A DNA stretch of 64,000 bases from Prochlorococcus sp. AG-409-L21 (lineage in GTDB: Bacteria; Cyanobacteriota; Cyanobacteriia; PCC-6307; Cyanobiaceae), in assembly GCA_003215475.1 (NCBI GenBank), contig QCKH01000007.1, forward strand, positions 1-64,000. Direction: 5' to 3'. The notes under the pieces are model-generated. The model searched no databases. It was not told where the DNA came from and worked only from the letters and a program-made list of their open reading frames with translations. Below, one piece after another: positions 18,842-28,701 of the stretch (within the stretch, counting starts at the first letter, position 1; each line of letters starts with the position of its first letter). The translations under genes were made by a program, and so were the position numbers.

Positions 18842-19399
18842 TTAGAAACCTTTTTTATACACTATATTCTGAGAATTATTGTTTTTAAGCCTTGTAATTT
18901 TTTCAACTTGTCTTTTTGCGGTTTTATTATTTGGATCGATTTCTAAGACAGATTGATATATTGCAAGTGCCTCACCGTCTTGAGAGATTTTTTGTTTTGC
19001 GAATGCCAAATTATTCATTGCAACAAGATAATTACTTTTGACTTTAATAGCATTTTGATAATGCTTGATTGCTGCTTCAAAATTATCTTGGGCTGCCAAC
19101 GAGAATCCTAAGGCATTTTCTATAATTGCTTTTGCTTCATCAGGCTCATCTTTAATTTGCTTTAAGGCTTTCTGTAATGTATTTGTTGCTTGAGGATATA
19201 ACCTTTTATTTAACTGCGCAGAACCTAACTCATAAAGATTTTCTGGATTGCTCGAATCAATTGATCCATCTTTCTCAAGTTTTAAAAGTTTGATTTCATT
19301 TCTTCTTACTTTGAAAACCTGACGACCTACTACAATTGCTAGAATGAACAATAAGCTACTAAGTATAATTAAATAGGTTTGTGGTAATGATGATGGCAT
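18842..19399 (-). CDS. Membrane-anchored TPR repeat protein
   Basis: The 185 residues have an N-terminal transmembrane helix (YLIILSSLLFILAIVVG), then about three tetratricopeptide repeats between residues 55 and 165. Repeat consensus positions are visible in YELGSAQLNKRLYPQATNTLQKAL, AIKHYQNAIKVKSNYLVAMNNLA and ALAIYQSVLEIDPNN. TPRs mediate protein-protein contacts, so a scaffold or assembly role at the membrane is likely; the partner is unknown. It sits just upstream of thiG and may share its transcript, without an obvious functional link. Confidence 0.85.
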   Translation of the reverse strand: MPSSLPQTYLIILSSLLFILAIVVGRQVFKVRRNEIKLLKLEKDGSIDSSNPENLYELGSAQLNKRLYPQATNTLQKALKQIKDEPDEAKAIIENALGFSLAAQDNFEAAIKHYQNAIKVKSNYLVAMNNLAFAKQKISQDGEALAIYQSVLEIDPNNKTAKRQVEKITRLKNNNSQNIVYKKGF

Positions 19400-19513
19400 T
19401 GATAATGAAAATTAATCTATTCAGAATTAATGATGAAAAAAATTAAATGCTTTTGAAACTATTAATTTAAAACAATATCTATTTCTTAACTTATAACATA
19501 ATTCTTCTAAAAT

Positions 19514-19861
19514 CTATGTTTGGACAATTGTTGTAATTTCTTTAAAGTTTTTAGGATCAACAACGGCTATTTGAGCTAGCATTTTCCTATTAATTTTGAT
19601 CTCAGCTTTCTTTAGGTTACCTATTAGTTTGCTATAGCTCATTCCATTTATTCTTGCTGCAGCATTAATCCTAGCTATCCATAGTCTTCTAAAGTCACGT
19701 TTACGACGCTTCCTATCCCTATAAGCATTGCAAAGGGCTTTCATGACTCGTTGATTAGCAGTTCTAAATAGAGATCCATTGCTTCCTTGAAACCCTTTAG
19801 CTAATCGGAGAATTTTATTTCTCCTTTTTCTTGCAACATTGCCTCTTTTAACTCTTGACAT
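19514..19861 (-). CDS. rplT: 50S ribosomal protein L20
   Basis: L20 binds 23S rRNA early in large-subunit assembly. The basic N-terminal extension [20 protein letters not shown] and the globular domain ([20 protein letters not shown]) are diagnostic, and the 115 residues match the usual length. It follows rpmI by 51 bp. Unlike the common infC-rpmI-rplT operon, infC lies about 30 kb away in this window (49663-50268). Confidence 0.97.
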   Translation of the reverse strand: MSRVKRGNVARKRRNKILRLAKGFQGSNGSLFRTANQRVMKALCNAYRDRKRRKRDFRRLWIARINAAARINGMSYSKLIGNLKKAEIKINRKMLAQIAVVDPKNFKEITTIVQT

Positions 19862-19912
19862 GATTAATTAGGTGAATGATTAATGGAAAAACTGGTTGAA
19901 TTAAAAGAATAG

Positions 19913-20110
19913 TTAGCTGTATGGCAGCATTAGGCTAACGTTTTCTGAATCACTATCATCAACAACAGCTTTTGTTGCAAGATGCCGCTTTAGTTTAGTG
20001 CTCTTATGATCTAGAAGGTGATTGCGAAAAGCTCTTCTCCGCATGAACTTACCTGTCCCAGTAGCTTTAAACCGTTTTGCAGCTGCTTTGCGAGTCTTTA
20101 ATTTAGGCAT
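19913..20110 (-). CDS. rpmI: 50S ribosomal protein L35
   Basis: L35 is a small, very basic large-subunit protein. The sequence [20 protein letters not shown], followed by [20 protein letters not shown], is diagnostic, and 65 residues is the normal length. It is the first gene of the rpmI-rplT pair and has its own upstream promoter-like region. Confidence 0.97.
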   Translation of the reverse strand: MPKLKTRKAAAKRFKATGTGKFMRRRAFRNHLLDHKSTKLKRHLATKAVVDDSDSENVSLMLPYS

Positions 20111-20132
20111 TTTTTGTCAAACACACAAATAC

Positions 20133-20178
20133 GATCCAACACCCTACTGCTTAGTATACCCATAAGCAAAATTGGATC
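20133..20178 (-). promoter_or_regulatory. Probable rpmI-rplT promoter with nested inverted repeats
   Basis: On the minus strand a strong -10 hexamer TATACT (20158-20153) lies about 40 bp before the rpmI start. It is embedded in two inverted repeats: GCTTA/TAAGC (20149-20153 and 20163-20167) and, outside them, GATCCAA/TTGGATC (20133-20139 and 20172-20178). No good -35 is seen, which is common in this group. The repeats may be an operator or a leader structure for L20 autoregulation. Confidence 0.4.
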
Positions 20179-20218
20179 ATTGATTAATTGTTTTTGGTGA
20201 TTTAGTCTTCTTTGCTAA

Positions 20219-21760
20219 ATGCACAAAGCAATTCTCGAGCGATTAATTATTGGCGGCTGCTTATTCTTGTTGAGCGGAATAGATCATTTTGTCAAAGCAG
20301 AATTATTGCTTTCCAATGTTTCGTCAGCCCCTATTACTCATCGGCATGTTTCTAAACCTATTTTGCTGAGTGAAACGAAAAGGCTTTTGGTAAGTTTAGA
20401 ACAATATTTGGGAAGCAATTATCCTAAGGGGTCAGATAAAACGACAATTAAGCTTGTAAGTGCTGGAAGACCATTAGTTTTAAAAGATTCTACGGGTTTG
20501 GTTCATAAATCCTCGACAGTGAGGATTGCATGGCAGAAGGTTCCCTTGGAATCTCCTATTAATATTGCTCGAAAGGTTATTGGCCCTTTTTCAAGTTTTG
20601 AGTCTGCAGAAAGAATAGCGAGTTTGTTATCTGAATATGGAATTGAAAACATTATTGCTCATCCGGCAGATTGGGAGATTTGGATTGCTAATGAAACCTC
20701 CTTACCAAAGGGAATGCAATCAAGATTATTTCGCAAAACAATTTTAAAAGAGTTAAGACCAGTTTTGAAAGTAGGTTCTAGTGAATATTTGTTGTCTGAT
20801 GACCTTGTAATTCATGCTCCTGATGGAATGTTTTGGAAAGGTGGCCTGTATTCAGGTCCATTTCTTCTAAAACCTGATGCTTATGGCACTTGGACCCTTC
20901 TTGAAGATGTATCGCTTGAGAAATATTTGCATGGTGTTCTTCCTCATGAAATAGGGAGCTCATCACCTCCAACCGCATTAGCTGCGCAGGCGGTTTTGGC
21001 TAGAACATGGGCCATTTCTAATAGTCATCGATTTGAGATAGATGGATATCATTTATGCAGTGATACTCAGTGTCAAGTTTATAAAGATCCTGCAAAAGCA
21101 AATAAAGCAGTTGCCATTGCAATTGCTCAAACTGCAGGAAAGGTACTTAATTGGCAAGGAGAACCTATTCATGCTGTTTATCATGCAACTAATGGAGGAG
21201 TCAGTGCATCAGCTAATGAAGCTTGGGCTATGAAAAATCTTCCTTATTTAAAAACCTTTTTGGATGGTTCTTCAAGATGGAAAAAACAGTTTCTATTACC
21301 ACTTAATCAAACCTCTAATTTAAAGAGATTCTTGGCTAAAAGAGATGGTGCGTTTGGTAACAGTCATCATCGATTTCGATGGAGGAGAATTTTGACAGCA
21401 GAAGAAATAAAAAAACTTTTAAAATTTCCCAATTCTAAGAACTCAGAGGTCAAAAATGTATTTGTTTTAGAAAGAGGTAATAGCGGGAGGGTTTTGGCCT
21501 TGCAAATTGAAAGCAATAGGGACGATTTAAAAGTGATTCTTCGATTAGACGATATTCGTAGAAAGTTAAGAAATCTTCCTAGTACTCTATTTTATATTCA
21601 AGAAATAAAGAAGGGAGAGTGGGAATTTATTGGTGGAGGATTTGGACATGGTGCAGGTTTATCTCAAGCTGGTGCAATAGATTTGGCGCTTCGGGGTTGG
21701 ACTACTCCTAGAATTCTGCAGCATTATTATCCAGGAACAACATATGAACCTTTTAAATAG
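20219..21760 (+). CDS. SpoIID/LytB-domain protein (cell-wall amidase enhancer type)
   Basis: The 513 residues begin with a hydrophobic signal-like segment (LIIGGCLFLLSGIDHFVKA). An SPOR-like region follows (IARKVIGPFSSFESAERIASLL). The SpoIID domain then occupies the centre and C-terminus: LEKYLHGVLPHEIGSSSPPTALAAQAVLARTWA, HAVYHATNGGVSASANEAW, and the ending FIGGGFGHGAGLSQAGAIDLA. SpoIID proteins of Bacillus cleave denuded peptidoglycan glycan strands, so a periplasmic role in wall turnover is inferred. It is divergent from rpmI and followed after 46 bp by a glycosyltransferase gene. Confidence 0.85.
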   Translation: MHKAILERLIIGGCLFLLSGIDHFVKAELLLSNVSSAPITHRHVSKPILLSETKRLLVSLEQYLGSNYPKGSDKTTIKLVSAGRPLVLKDSTGLVHKSSTVRIAWQKVPLESPINIARKVIGPFSSFESAERIASLLSEYGIENIIAHPADWEIWIANETSLPKGMQSRLFRKTILKELRPVLKVGSSEYLLSDDLVIHAPDGMFWKGGLYSGPFLLKPDAYGTWTLLEDVSLEKYLHGVLPHEIGSSSPPTALAAQAVLARTWAISNSHRFEIDGYHLCSDTQCQVYKDPAKANKAVAIAIAQTAGKVLNWQGEPIHAVYHATNGGVSASANEAWAMKNLPYLKTFLDGSSRWKKQFLLPLNQTSNLKRFLAKRDGAFGNSHHRFRWRRILTAEEIKKLLKFPNSKNSEVKNVFVLERGNSGRVLALQIESNRDDLKVILRLDDIRRKLRNLPSTLFYIQEIKKGEWEFIGGGFGHGAGLSQAGAIDLALRGWTTPRILQHYYPGTTYEPFK

Positions 21761-21806
21761 TTTTCTGAAGACCCCTTAGAGTCTCTCCTGAAAGCTGGGG
21801 ATTTCT

Positions 21807-23117
21807 ATGCCAGTTGTTTGTGTGAATGGAGAAAATAGACGTGCTAAAGCACTATTATTTTTGATTTGCTGCGCTTTGGCAGGTTCATTGCCTCATTTTA
21901 TTGAGAATCCTAAAAGCTTTTTACCAGCCATTACACTTGCTTTTTTCTTAGGAATTTATGGTGTACGAGTAGTTTGGTTTGGCTCTCGCAGTCCAGAAGA
22001 AACTCGCTCTTTCGAGTCTGATGAAAAATACTTGACCCAAAACCTTCCTTCTGTAGATGTGCTGGTTTCTGCTAGAGATGAAGAGGCAGTAGTCGGAAAA
22101 CTAGTTCATCGATTGGCTGCTATTAAATATCCAAAAGAAAAAATTAAAATCTGCATTATTGATGATGGGAGTAATGATCAGACACCATTAATTTTAGAAA
22201 AGTTAAATCAAAATTTTCCGAATTTGCAAATCATCAAAAGATCTAGAAATTCAGGGGGAGGAAAATCTGGTGCTCTCAATCATGCTTTAAAGAATATTCA
22301 TGGAGATTGGGTTTTTATTTTGGATGCAGATGCTGATTTTAATGATGAAATTTTATTGAGGCTGATTCCATTTGCGCTAGAAGGAGGATGGTCGGCTGTT
22401 CAATTAAGAAAAGCAGTTGTTAATTCACAAAATAATCTTTTGACTTGTTGCCAAGCTATGGAGATGGCAATGGATGCAGTTATTCAACAAGGCCGTCAGA
22501 ATATTGGAGGAGTTGTTGAATTAAGAGGAAATGGAGCATTATTAAAACGAAAGGCTTTGGATAGTTGCGGAGGTTTTAATGAGGAAACTGTTACGGATGA
22601 TCTGGACCTAAGTTTTCGTTTATTGATTTCTGGTGCATTAGTAGGGATTCTTTGGGATCCTCCTATTTATGAAGAAGGTGTTGAAACATTAATTGCACTG
22701 CTTCGGCAGCGACAAAGATGGGCTGAAGGAGGGTTACAGCGCTTTTTCGATTACTGGACTTTATTGACTTCAAAAAGATTAAATATTACTCAAAATATTG
22801 ATTTAACAGCATTTTTTCTTCTTCAATATGTTTTACCGATAATTTCATTTGTTGATTTTGTTATAAGTATTCTTACACAAACCGTGCCAACTTTTTGGCC
22901 ACTTTCTTTTGTAGCTTTTAGCATTTCTGGCTTAGCATATTTTAAAGGGTGTAGAAGAAGAAGCCTAGGACCCAAAATACCTTTCCCAAACTTACTTAAT
23001 TTGTTAATGTCTATGATTTATTTGTTGCATTGGTTTTTTGTTATACCAATTACAACTTTAAAAATGGCGGTTATAGAAAAAAAATTAGTATGGGTAAAGA
23101 CAATCCATAAAGGCTAA
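21807..23117 (+). CDS. Membrane glycosyltransferase, GT2 family
   Basis: This is an inverting GT-A glycosyltransferase. The donor and metal residues are seen as DVLVSARDEE, CIIDDGSNDQT, FILDADADF and VTDDLDLSFRL. The QxxRW motif (RQRQRWAEGG) marks a processive or cellulose-synthase-like subgroup. Two hydrophobic helices at the N-terminus (LLFLICCALAGSLPHF, AITLAFFLGIYGVRVVWFG) and several at the C-terminus anchor it. The product is unknown; extracellular polysaccharide or a glycolipid is likely. It follows the SpoIID-like gene on the same strand, which hints at a cell-envelope function. Confidence 0.88.
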   Translation: MPVVCVNGENRRAKALLFLICCALAGSLPHFIENPKSFLPAITLAFFLGIYGVRVVWFGSRSPEETRSFESDEKYLTQNLPSVDVLVSARDEEAVVGKLVHRLAAIKYPKEKIKICIIDDGSNDQTPLILEKLNQNFPNLQIIKRSRNSGGGKSGALNHALKNIHGDWVFILDADADFNDEILLRLIPFALEGGWSAVQLRKAVVNSQNNLLTCCQAMEMAMDAVIQQGRQNIGGVVELRGNGALLKRKALDSCGGFNEETVTDDLDLSFRLLISGALVGILWDPPIYEEGVETLIALLRQRQRWAEGGLQRFFDYWTLLTSKRLNITQNIDLTAFFLLQYVLPIISFVDFVISILTQTVPTFWPLSFVAFSISGLAYFKGCRRRSLGPKIPFPNLLNLLMSMIYLLHWFFVIPITTLKMAVIEKKLVWVKTIHKG

Positions 23118-23129
23118 AATTTGTTTTAT

Positions 23130-24815
23130 TTAATTTTTCTTTTCTAGGTCAATAACTTTTCCATTGAAAAAGTTTGCAAATTCTTCTGTATCTTTATTGG
23201 CCAAATTTTGCTTATCATCCTTTTGATTGGTGTTCGCTTCTTTATTTTGAACAACTTCTTTAAAAGAGATTTCTTGTTCTTTTATACGTTGACTACTTTC
23301 TAAAGAAGATCCTTGACTTACATTGCTCAATTGCTTTGTTAAGATTAATTCTCTTTCTTCACCCAGGCATTGATTAATTGCTTTTTGAATAATATTTTTT
23401 CTACTTTCAATCATTCCTATCCAATTTGAAGATATAGAGATTTCAGCTTTACTTTTAGTTAAATTAGTTAATTTAGCCTGTTGTGATAAAAGCATTCGAG
23501 TAGATGGCAGTTCAACCTGGGAAAGAATCTGTTCCCAAATATTTGATAGTTCATCATAAGAGTTAGAATTATCTATATTATCGTTCTGTGTTTGATTTGC
23601 TTCAGGCTCTTTCTGCTTAGATTGGATTAAACCTTGTGAATTTTCTTTATGATTTATTTGAACTTTAGATTGTATTTGATCTGCTTTTGAGTAACTATTA
23701 TTCTCATAGCTTGAATTATCTGCGTTCCCAAGAATTCCAAGGAAAAGTACTTCCAGCCATAGGCGAGGTTGAAAACTTAGCCGAATTTGAGATTCTGTCC
23801 CTTTTAAATATGCCTGCCAAGATAAGACTTTTTCTAACGTTAGATTAGCAGATATTTTTTTTAAATCTCCATAAGATTGACTAGATATGCTACATAAATT
23901 TGATTCATCTGGCAGTGCTTTTATTATAACGATATCTCTTAAAATAGATGTAAATCCTTGTAAGATCGCTGTTGGATCTTTTCCAATATCAAATAGTTTT
24001 CTACATGTTTTTAATAAAGCGATGGGATTATTTGAAGATAATGAATCTATTAATAAAATTAACTCTTTTTCAGGAACTTCTCCCAGTAATTCCCAGACTG
24101 ATTCTAATTTAATTGGAGGTTTCAAAAGACTGAGTTGGTCTAGTAAACGCTCAGCATCACGCAATCCTCCTTCGGATCTTTCTGCAATTAAAGTAATAGC
24201 TTCTTGATTAATATTAATTTGCTCTTCTTTTGCAATCATTGTTAAATGACTAATTAACGAACTTAATGGAATCCTACGGAAGTCAAATTTTTGACATCGG
24301 CTTAATATAGTTTGCAAAAGACGTTGAGGATCAGTTGTAGCTAAAACGAAAACTGTTTTGGAGGGAGGTTCTTCAAGGGTTTTTAATAATGCATTAAATG
24401 CAGCGGATGAAAGCATATGACATTCATCAATAACATATACTTTCCATCGTGCTTTTACTGGAGCAAATTGTGCTCTTTCTATTAGCTCTCGAATATTATC
24501 AACACCAGTATTTGAAGCAGCATCAATTTCGATGATATCTAGTGCTGTGCCTTGTCCAATCTCTTTACATAGATTGCATTGGCCACATGGTTCAATAGTG
24601 GGCTGATCACTTTTAAGACAATTTAATGATCTAGCTAAAATTCTTGCACTAGATGTTTTGCCTGTACCTCGAGGACCACAAAATAGATATGCAGGAGCAA
24701 TTCTATTTGTTATTAGAGCTTGTTTGAGTGTGGATACTATTGATTCTTGTCCGACAAGATCATCAAATCGAGTTGGTCGATACTTATGATGCAGCGGTTG
24801 GTAAGTTTTGCTCAT
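23130..24815 (-). CDS. dnaX: DNA polymerase III subunits gamma/tau DnaX
   Basis: DnaX is the ATPase of the clamp loader that places the beta clamp on primed DNA. The N-terminal AAA+ module shows Walker A FCGPRGTGKTSSARI, a four-cysteine zinc module (CLKSDQPTIEPCGQCNLC), Walker B VYVIDECHML and sensor 1 VFVLATTDPQRL. After about residue 380 comes a low-complexity Gln/Asn/Lys linker, then a C-terminal domain (LWEQ-like NIWEQILSQVELPSTRMLL). An A8 run near codon 318 (23855-23862) could let slippage produce a short form. The gene follows clpX on the same strand after 144 bp. Confidence 0.96.
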   Translation of the reverse strand: MSKTYQPLHHKYRPTRFDDLVGQESIVSTLKQALITNRIAPAYLFCGPRGTGKTSSARILARSLNCLKSDQPTIEPCGQCNLCKEIGQGTALDIIEIDAASNTGVDNIRELIERAQFAPVKARWKVYVIDECHMLSSAAFNALLKTLEEPPSKTVFVLATTDPQRLLQTILSRCQKFDFRRIPLSSLISHLTMIAKEEQININQEAITLIAERSEGGLRDAERLLDQLSLLKPPIKLESVWELLGEVPEKELILLIDSLSSNNPIALLKTCRKLFDIGKDPTAILQGFTSILRDIVIIKALPDESNLCSISSQSYGDLKKISANLTLEKVLSWQAYLKGTESQIRLSFQPRLWLEVLFLGILGNADNSSYENNSYSKADQIQSKVQINHKENSQGLIQSKQKEPEANQTQNDNIDNSNSYDELSNIWEQILSQVELPSTRMLLSQQAKLTNLTKSKAEISISSNWIGMIESRKNIIQKAINQCLGEERELILTKQLSNVSQGSSLESSQRIKEQEISFKEVVQNKEANTNQKDDKQNLANKDTEEFANFFNGKVIDLEKKN

Positions 24816-24953
24816 GCTGCCTTTTGGACAAGATTATTAGGATACTCAAATTTGATTAATCCAGAAGAAATTCATTTAAAATTGGATTTGTTTTGCGATA
24901 AATGTCTGCATAAATTTATTGAATTCGGAAAATATGCCCAATTTCCTCCTTAG
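24786..24953 (+). CDS. Doubtful small ORF opposite the dnaX start
   Basis: The plus-strand frame from ATG 24786 gives about 55 residues (MMQRLVSFAHAAFWTRLLGY ... GKYAQFPP) with one CxxC (CDKC). It runs across the whole dnaX-clpX gap without a stop, and its codons look like the AT-rich usage of its neighbours. It overlaps the first 30 bp of dnaX antisense. Against it: no visible ribosome site and no recognised family. It may be a remnant or chance. Confidence 0.2.
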   Translation: MMQRLVSFAHAAFWTRLLGYSNLINPEEIHLKLDLFCDKCLHKFIEFGKYAQFPP

Positions 24954-24959
24954 ATTTTT

Positions 24960-26312
24960 TTAAGCAGATTCTTTTTTTTCATTTTTTCCAGATGCAGGTA
25001 AAGGAACTATTTTCCCACCTTTTATTGCTTCTACCATTTCCTTGGTAATGGTACAGCTAGTTATTTCTTCTTGAGAAGGAAGTTTATACATTAATTCCAG
25101 CATTAATTCTTCTACTATGCCTCGCAAAGCTCTTGCTCCAGTTTTCCTTCTAAAAGCTTCTTGGGCAATTGTTTTGATAGCACTTTTCTCGAAAGTCAGT
25201 TTGACATTATCCATACCCATAAGTGTTATAAATTGCTTGATTACTGCGTCTCTAGGCTCTTGAAGGATTGCTTCTAATGCTTCAGCGTTCAGTGGTTCCA
25301 AGACAGCACTTACAGGCATTCGGCCTATAAATTCAGGAATTAAACCATATCTCACTAAATCATCGGGCTCTAGATTATTTAATACCTGGTTAATTTTAGA
25401 GTCAAGGTTTTTTCTGTTTTTTCCTCGACCATCATTGGTCATAAAACCGATTGAGTTTTTCCCAAGTCTTTTTTGAACAATATCTTCTAAGCCAACAAAT
25501 GCTCCGCCACATATAAATAAAATTTGACTGGTATCAATTTGAATACAGTCATGATAAGGATGCTTTCTCCCTCCTTGCGGTGGGACATTAGCGAGTGTAC
25601 CTTCCAGCATTTTTAATAATGCTTGCTGAACCCCTTCCCCTGAAACATCCCTAGTAATTGAAGGGTTTTCACTTTTGCGAGCAATTTTATCTATTTCATC
25701 AATATAAATAATTCCTCTTTGAGCCAATTCAACATCCATATCAGATTTCTGAAGAAGTCTTAGAAGAATATTTTCAACGTCTTCGCCGACGTAACCAGCT
25801 TCAGTCAGTGTTGTTGCATCCGCTACTGCAAAAGGAACATCCAATAATTCTGCAAGAGTTTGAGCAAGAAGTGTTTTACCACTTCCAGTGGGACCAATTA
25901 GTAAAATATTTGATTTATGAAGTTTGGTCTCTTTGAGATCTATTTCGTTTGCCTCATTTCCTTTCCAGGTAAGGCGTTTGTAATGATTGTAAACAGCAAC
26001 AGAAAGAATTTTCTTTGCTTCTTCTTGACCTACTACTTGTTTGTCTAGAAAATTTTTGATTTCTATAGGCTTAGGTATTGATTCCAACGTTGGCATTGGT
26101 TTGTTTGCTGCTGATGAAGTTGCAGGAATTTTGGAATCATTTTCTTGTTTGGCTTTTCCAGGACTTTCTAGAAGCTCATCATCTAAGATTTCATTGCATA
26201 GATCGATACATTCATCACATATATAGACTCCTGGCCCTGCAATTAATTTTCTCACTTGCTCTTGAGATTTACCACAGAAGGAGCATTTGAGATGAGCTTC
26301 AAATTTTGCCAT
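24960..26312 (-). CDS. clpX: ATP-dependent Clp protease ATP-binding subunit ClpX
   Basis: ClpX unfolds tagged substrates and feeds them to ClpP. The N-terminal zinc-binding domain ([27 protein letters not shown]) is followed by an AAA+ module with Walker [18 protein letters not shown], the pore-loop motif GYVGEDVEN, Walker [12 protein letters not shown], and the ClpP-docking loop at KNSIGF. The length of 450 residues is normal. It lies downstream of clpP (112 bp) in the tig-clpP-clpX order. Confidence 0.97.
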   Translation of the reverse strand: MAKFEAHLKCSFCGKSQEQVRKLIAGPGVYICDECIDLCNEILDDELLESPGKAKQENDSKIPATSSAANKPMPTLESIPKPIEIKNFLDKQVVGQEEAKKILSVAVYNHYKRLTWKGNEANEIDLKETKLHKSNILLIGPTGSGKTLLAQTLAELLDVPFAVADATTLTEAGYVGEDVENILLRLLQKSDMDVELAQRGIIYIDEIDKIARKSENPSITRDVSGEGVQQALLKMLEGTLANVPPQGGRKHPYHDCIQIDTSQILFICGGAFVGLEDIVQKRLGKNSIGFMTNDGRGKNRKNLDSKINQVLNNLEPDDLVRYGLIPEFIGRMPVSAVLEPLNAEALEAILQEPRDAVIKQFITLMGMDNVKLTFEKSAIKTIAQEAFRRKTGARALRGIVEELMLELMYKLPSQEEITSCTITKEMVEAIKGGKIVPLPASGKNEKKESA

Positions 26313-26424
26313 CGACTTTAATAGGGTTCCAGGATTAGAAGAAGATCTGTCAAGAATGATCAGCTCTTAACTAATAGGATCGCTATGAATTGAGGGTTAG
26401 TCTGTTTTCCGTAACGATTCCGTT

Positions 26425-27081
26425 TTAGTTGATGCTGCTCACCACTTTATCTATCAGGCCGTATTCAACCGCTTCTTGAGGAGAAAGAAAGTGGTCTCTG
26501 TCAGTATCTTCAGAAATTTTCTCAAGTGATTGACCAGTATGCTGTGATAGCAAGCGATTTAAAGTATCTTTTAGAAAAAGAATTTCCTTTGCTTGGATTT
26601 CGATTTCAACAGCTTGACCTTGTGCACCCCCTAATGGTTGATGAATCATTATTCGTGAGTTAGGTAAAGCTAATCTTTTCCCTTTTGCACCTCCAGTTAA
26701 CAAAAAGGCTCCCATACTTGCAGCTAATCCATAACATATGGTTACCAAATCAGGAGCTACTTGCTGCATTGTGTCGTAAATGGCAAGGCCAGCTGTGACT
26801 GACCCCCCTGGGGAATTGATGTATAACTGTATGTCTTTTTCAGGATCTTCAGCTTCTAGAAAAAGCATTTGAGCAACTAAAGCATCTGCAACTTGATCAT
26901 TGACATCAGTACCGAGAAAAATGATCCTTTCTCTCAACAGTCGTGAATAAATATCAAATGCCCTTTCTCCTCTTCCTGACTGTTCTACCACTGTTGGAAT
27001 TATTCCATTATGAGAATTTGGTTGATAGCCCTTCCATAAATTCTGAATTGGATGGCTGCAATTGGCTTGAATTACCTTCAT
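26425..27081 (-). CDS. clpP: ATP-dependent Clp protease proteolytic subunit ClpP
   Basis: This serine peptidase forms the double-ring chamber that degrades substrates delivered by ClpX or ClpC. The catalytic serine is in [11 protein letters not shown], the histidine in [11 protein letters not shown] and the aspartate in [10 protein letters not shown]. The propeptide-like N-terminus is about 30 residues longer than usual before [20 protein letters not shown]. Picocyanobacteria carry several clpP paralogues. The location next to tig and clpX suggests this is the ClpX partner. It starts 37 bp after tig. Confidence 0.96.
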   Translation of the reverse strand: MKVIQANCSHPIQNLWKGYQPNSHNGIIPTVVEQSGRGERAFDIYSRLLRERIIFLGTDVNDQVADALVAQMLFLEAEDPEKDIQLYINSPGGSVTAGLAIYDTMQQVAPDLVTICYGLAASMGAFLLTGGAKGKRLALPNSRIMIHQPLGGAQGQAVEIEIQAKEILFLKDTLNRLLSQHTGQSLEKISEDTDRDHFLSPQEAVEYGLIDKVVSSIN

Positions 27082-27118
27082 GCTGTAAGTCCTCTAATGA
27101 ATAATCTATAAGTGGAAT

Positions 27119-28549
27119 TTATTTTTCGGGGGAATCTGTATTTGTTTTGTCAGTTTTTGGCTTTGTTTTTTTTGCTTTTTTTTGCGTTGTTTTAGTTTGG
27201 CTGCTTTCTTCTTTTTGTTTTGAATTTTTGGTTGGATCCTTTTCTATAACAGTATTATTTGCTTCTAACCAATCAAATAATTTCTCTTGTAGTAGATCAT
27301 CAAGAACTGCTTGACGTAATTTCTCTTGGTCAATATTTTTTTCTGTTGCGAGTTCTTTTTTGACTTCCTGAAGTTTCTTTTCTAGTACTTTTTGATCTAT
27401 CTCGATATTTTCAGCTTTTGCAAGAGCATTAAGTGCAAAATGGTTTTTCAAATTAGTTTCTGCTTCAGGTCTAGAAGACTCCATTAGTGAGTTAACCAGT
27501 TCTGGAGTAAAGGTTGATTTAACATCCATTCCTTGCTGAGAAAAAGTCCTAGCCATTTGTTCGATTAAATTACGTATTTCTTGTTCAACAAGAGTTTTTG
27601 GTAGTTCTACTTCTAATTGTTCGACAAGTGATTTTAGTAAGGCTTCTTGACGGTTTTTTTTATGGCGTTTTTGAGCATCTTCTTTAAGTCTGCTGATTAG
27701 ATCATTGCGGAGTTCAGACATATTTTTTTTATCACTTGCTTGCTGCGCAAAAGCATCATCTAGTTTTGGAAGCTCTCTGGTTTTTAGATCTTTTAATTGG
27801 ATTTCAAATTTAGCTTTTCTCCCTCGCGCCTTCTCATCTTGGTAATCTTCAGGAAAGGTGCAATTAATATTTTTTGACTCATCAATTTTCATTCCAAACA
27901 CACCTTCAATGAATCCTGGAATCATTCGACCTTCTTCAAGCTCAATGTCCATAGATTCACCACTACCACCTTCAATTTCACTGCCATCATCTAGAAAAGT
28001 GCCTTTGAAATTGAGAACGGCAATATCTCCCTGTTCTGCCGGTCGATTCTCTACCGGTATCACTGTTGCGAGTTGTTTGCGAGATTGCTCAATTAGTTCA
28101 TCTACTTTACTTTCGTCATAATTTACTGATTCCGCTTCGCTTATTAGCCCTTTTGAAGCTTTTAGAACGGGTATTGGTGTGATATCTGTTTCTAAAGTAA
28201 GTGAGAGTTTTTTGTCAGGATTGAACTTTTCTAACAAATTATCAAAACCACCGGTTAGTTCGGGATCACAAAGAGGTTCTATGGATTCTTCTTTTAGAGC
28301 TTGTCTCCAAATACTTTCTAATAATTTTTCTAGAGCAGAAGCTTGTATTCTTTTAGACCCAACTTGTTGCAAAATTACAGCTTTTGGAACTTTCCCTTTT
28401 CTGAAGCCAGGAAGGTTTGCTGATTTGCAGAGAGTGGTTAATGCTTCTTCAAAACTGATTTTGCATTGTTCAGAAGGAACTTCAAATTCAATTGCAATAC
28501 GGCTATTGGGAAGGGACTTAGTTTTTATTTGTAATTTAGAATTACTCAT
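27119..28549 (-). CDS. tig: Trigger factor, ribosome-associated chaperone and peptidyl-prolyl isomerase
   Basis: Trigger factor docks at the ribosomal exit tunnel and shields nascent chains. The ribosome-binding signature is LPGFRKGKVPKAVILQQVG. The FKBP-type domain follows (GDIAVLNFKGTFLDDGSEIEGG ... MIPGFIEGVFGMKIDESKNI), then the helical C-terminal arms. The last 35 residues are a Lys/Thr/Ser-rich tail and probably disordered. The length of 476 residues is slightly above the bacterial norm because of that tail. It begins the tig-clpP-clpX cluster, a widespread arrangement. Confidence 0.96.
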   Translation of the reverse strand: MSNSKLQIKTKSLPNSRIAIEFEVPSEQCKISFEEALTTLCKSANLPGFRKGKVPKAVILQQVGSKRIQASALEKLLESIWRQALKEESIEPLCDPELTGGFDNLLEKFNPDKKLSLTLETDITPIPVLKASKGLISEAESVNYDESKVDELIEQSRKQLATVIPVENRPAEQGDIAVLNFKGTFLDDGSEIEGGSGESMDIELEEGRMIPGFIEGVFGMKIDESKNINCTFPEDYQDEKARGRKAKFEIQLKDLKTRELPKLDDAFAQQASDKKNMSELRNDLISRLKEDAQKRHKKNRQEALLKSLVEQLEVELPKTLVEQEIRNLIEQMARTFSQQGMDVKSTFTPELVNSLMESSRPEAETNLKNHFALNALAKAENIEIDQKVLEKKLQEVKKELATEKNIDQEKLRQAVLDDLLQEKLFDWLEANNTVIEKDPTKNSKQKEESSQTKTTQKKAKKTKPKTDKTNTDSPEK

Positions 28550-28701
28550 TGGTTAGCAGAGGATCGAAATTCATTGGGCTATTACACTAAGAAAGAGTAA
28601 GACCATCTATCACAAACTATTCTTGTTTTCTCGATTTTTGGACATTATTTGTTTGAGCTTCTAAAAAATTTTATGGCTTCTACATCTTTAAAAACTAATT
28701 T

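Noticed and set aside
24816-24959. Signal recognition particle RNA beside dnaX
   Set aside because: This placement occurs in some bacteria, but neither strand shows the conserved GGAAG/AGCAG helix 8 loop.
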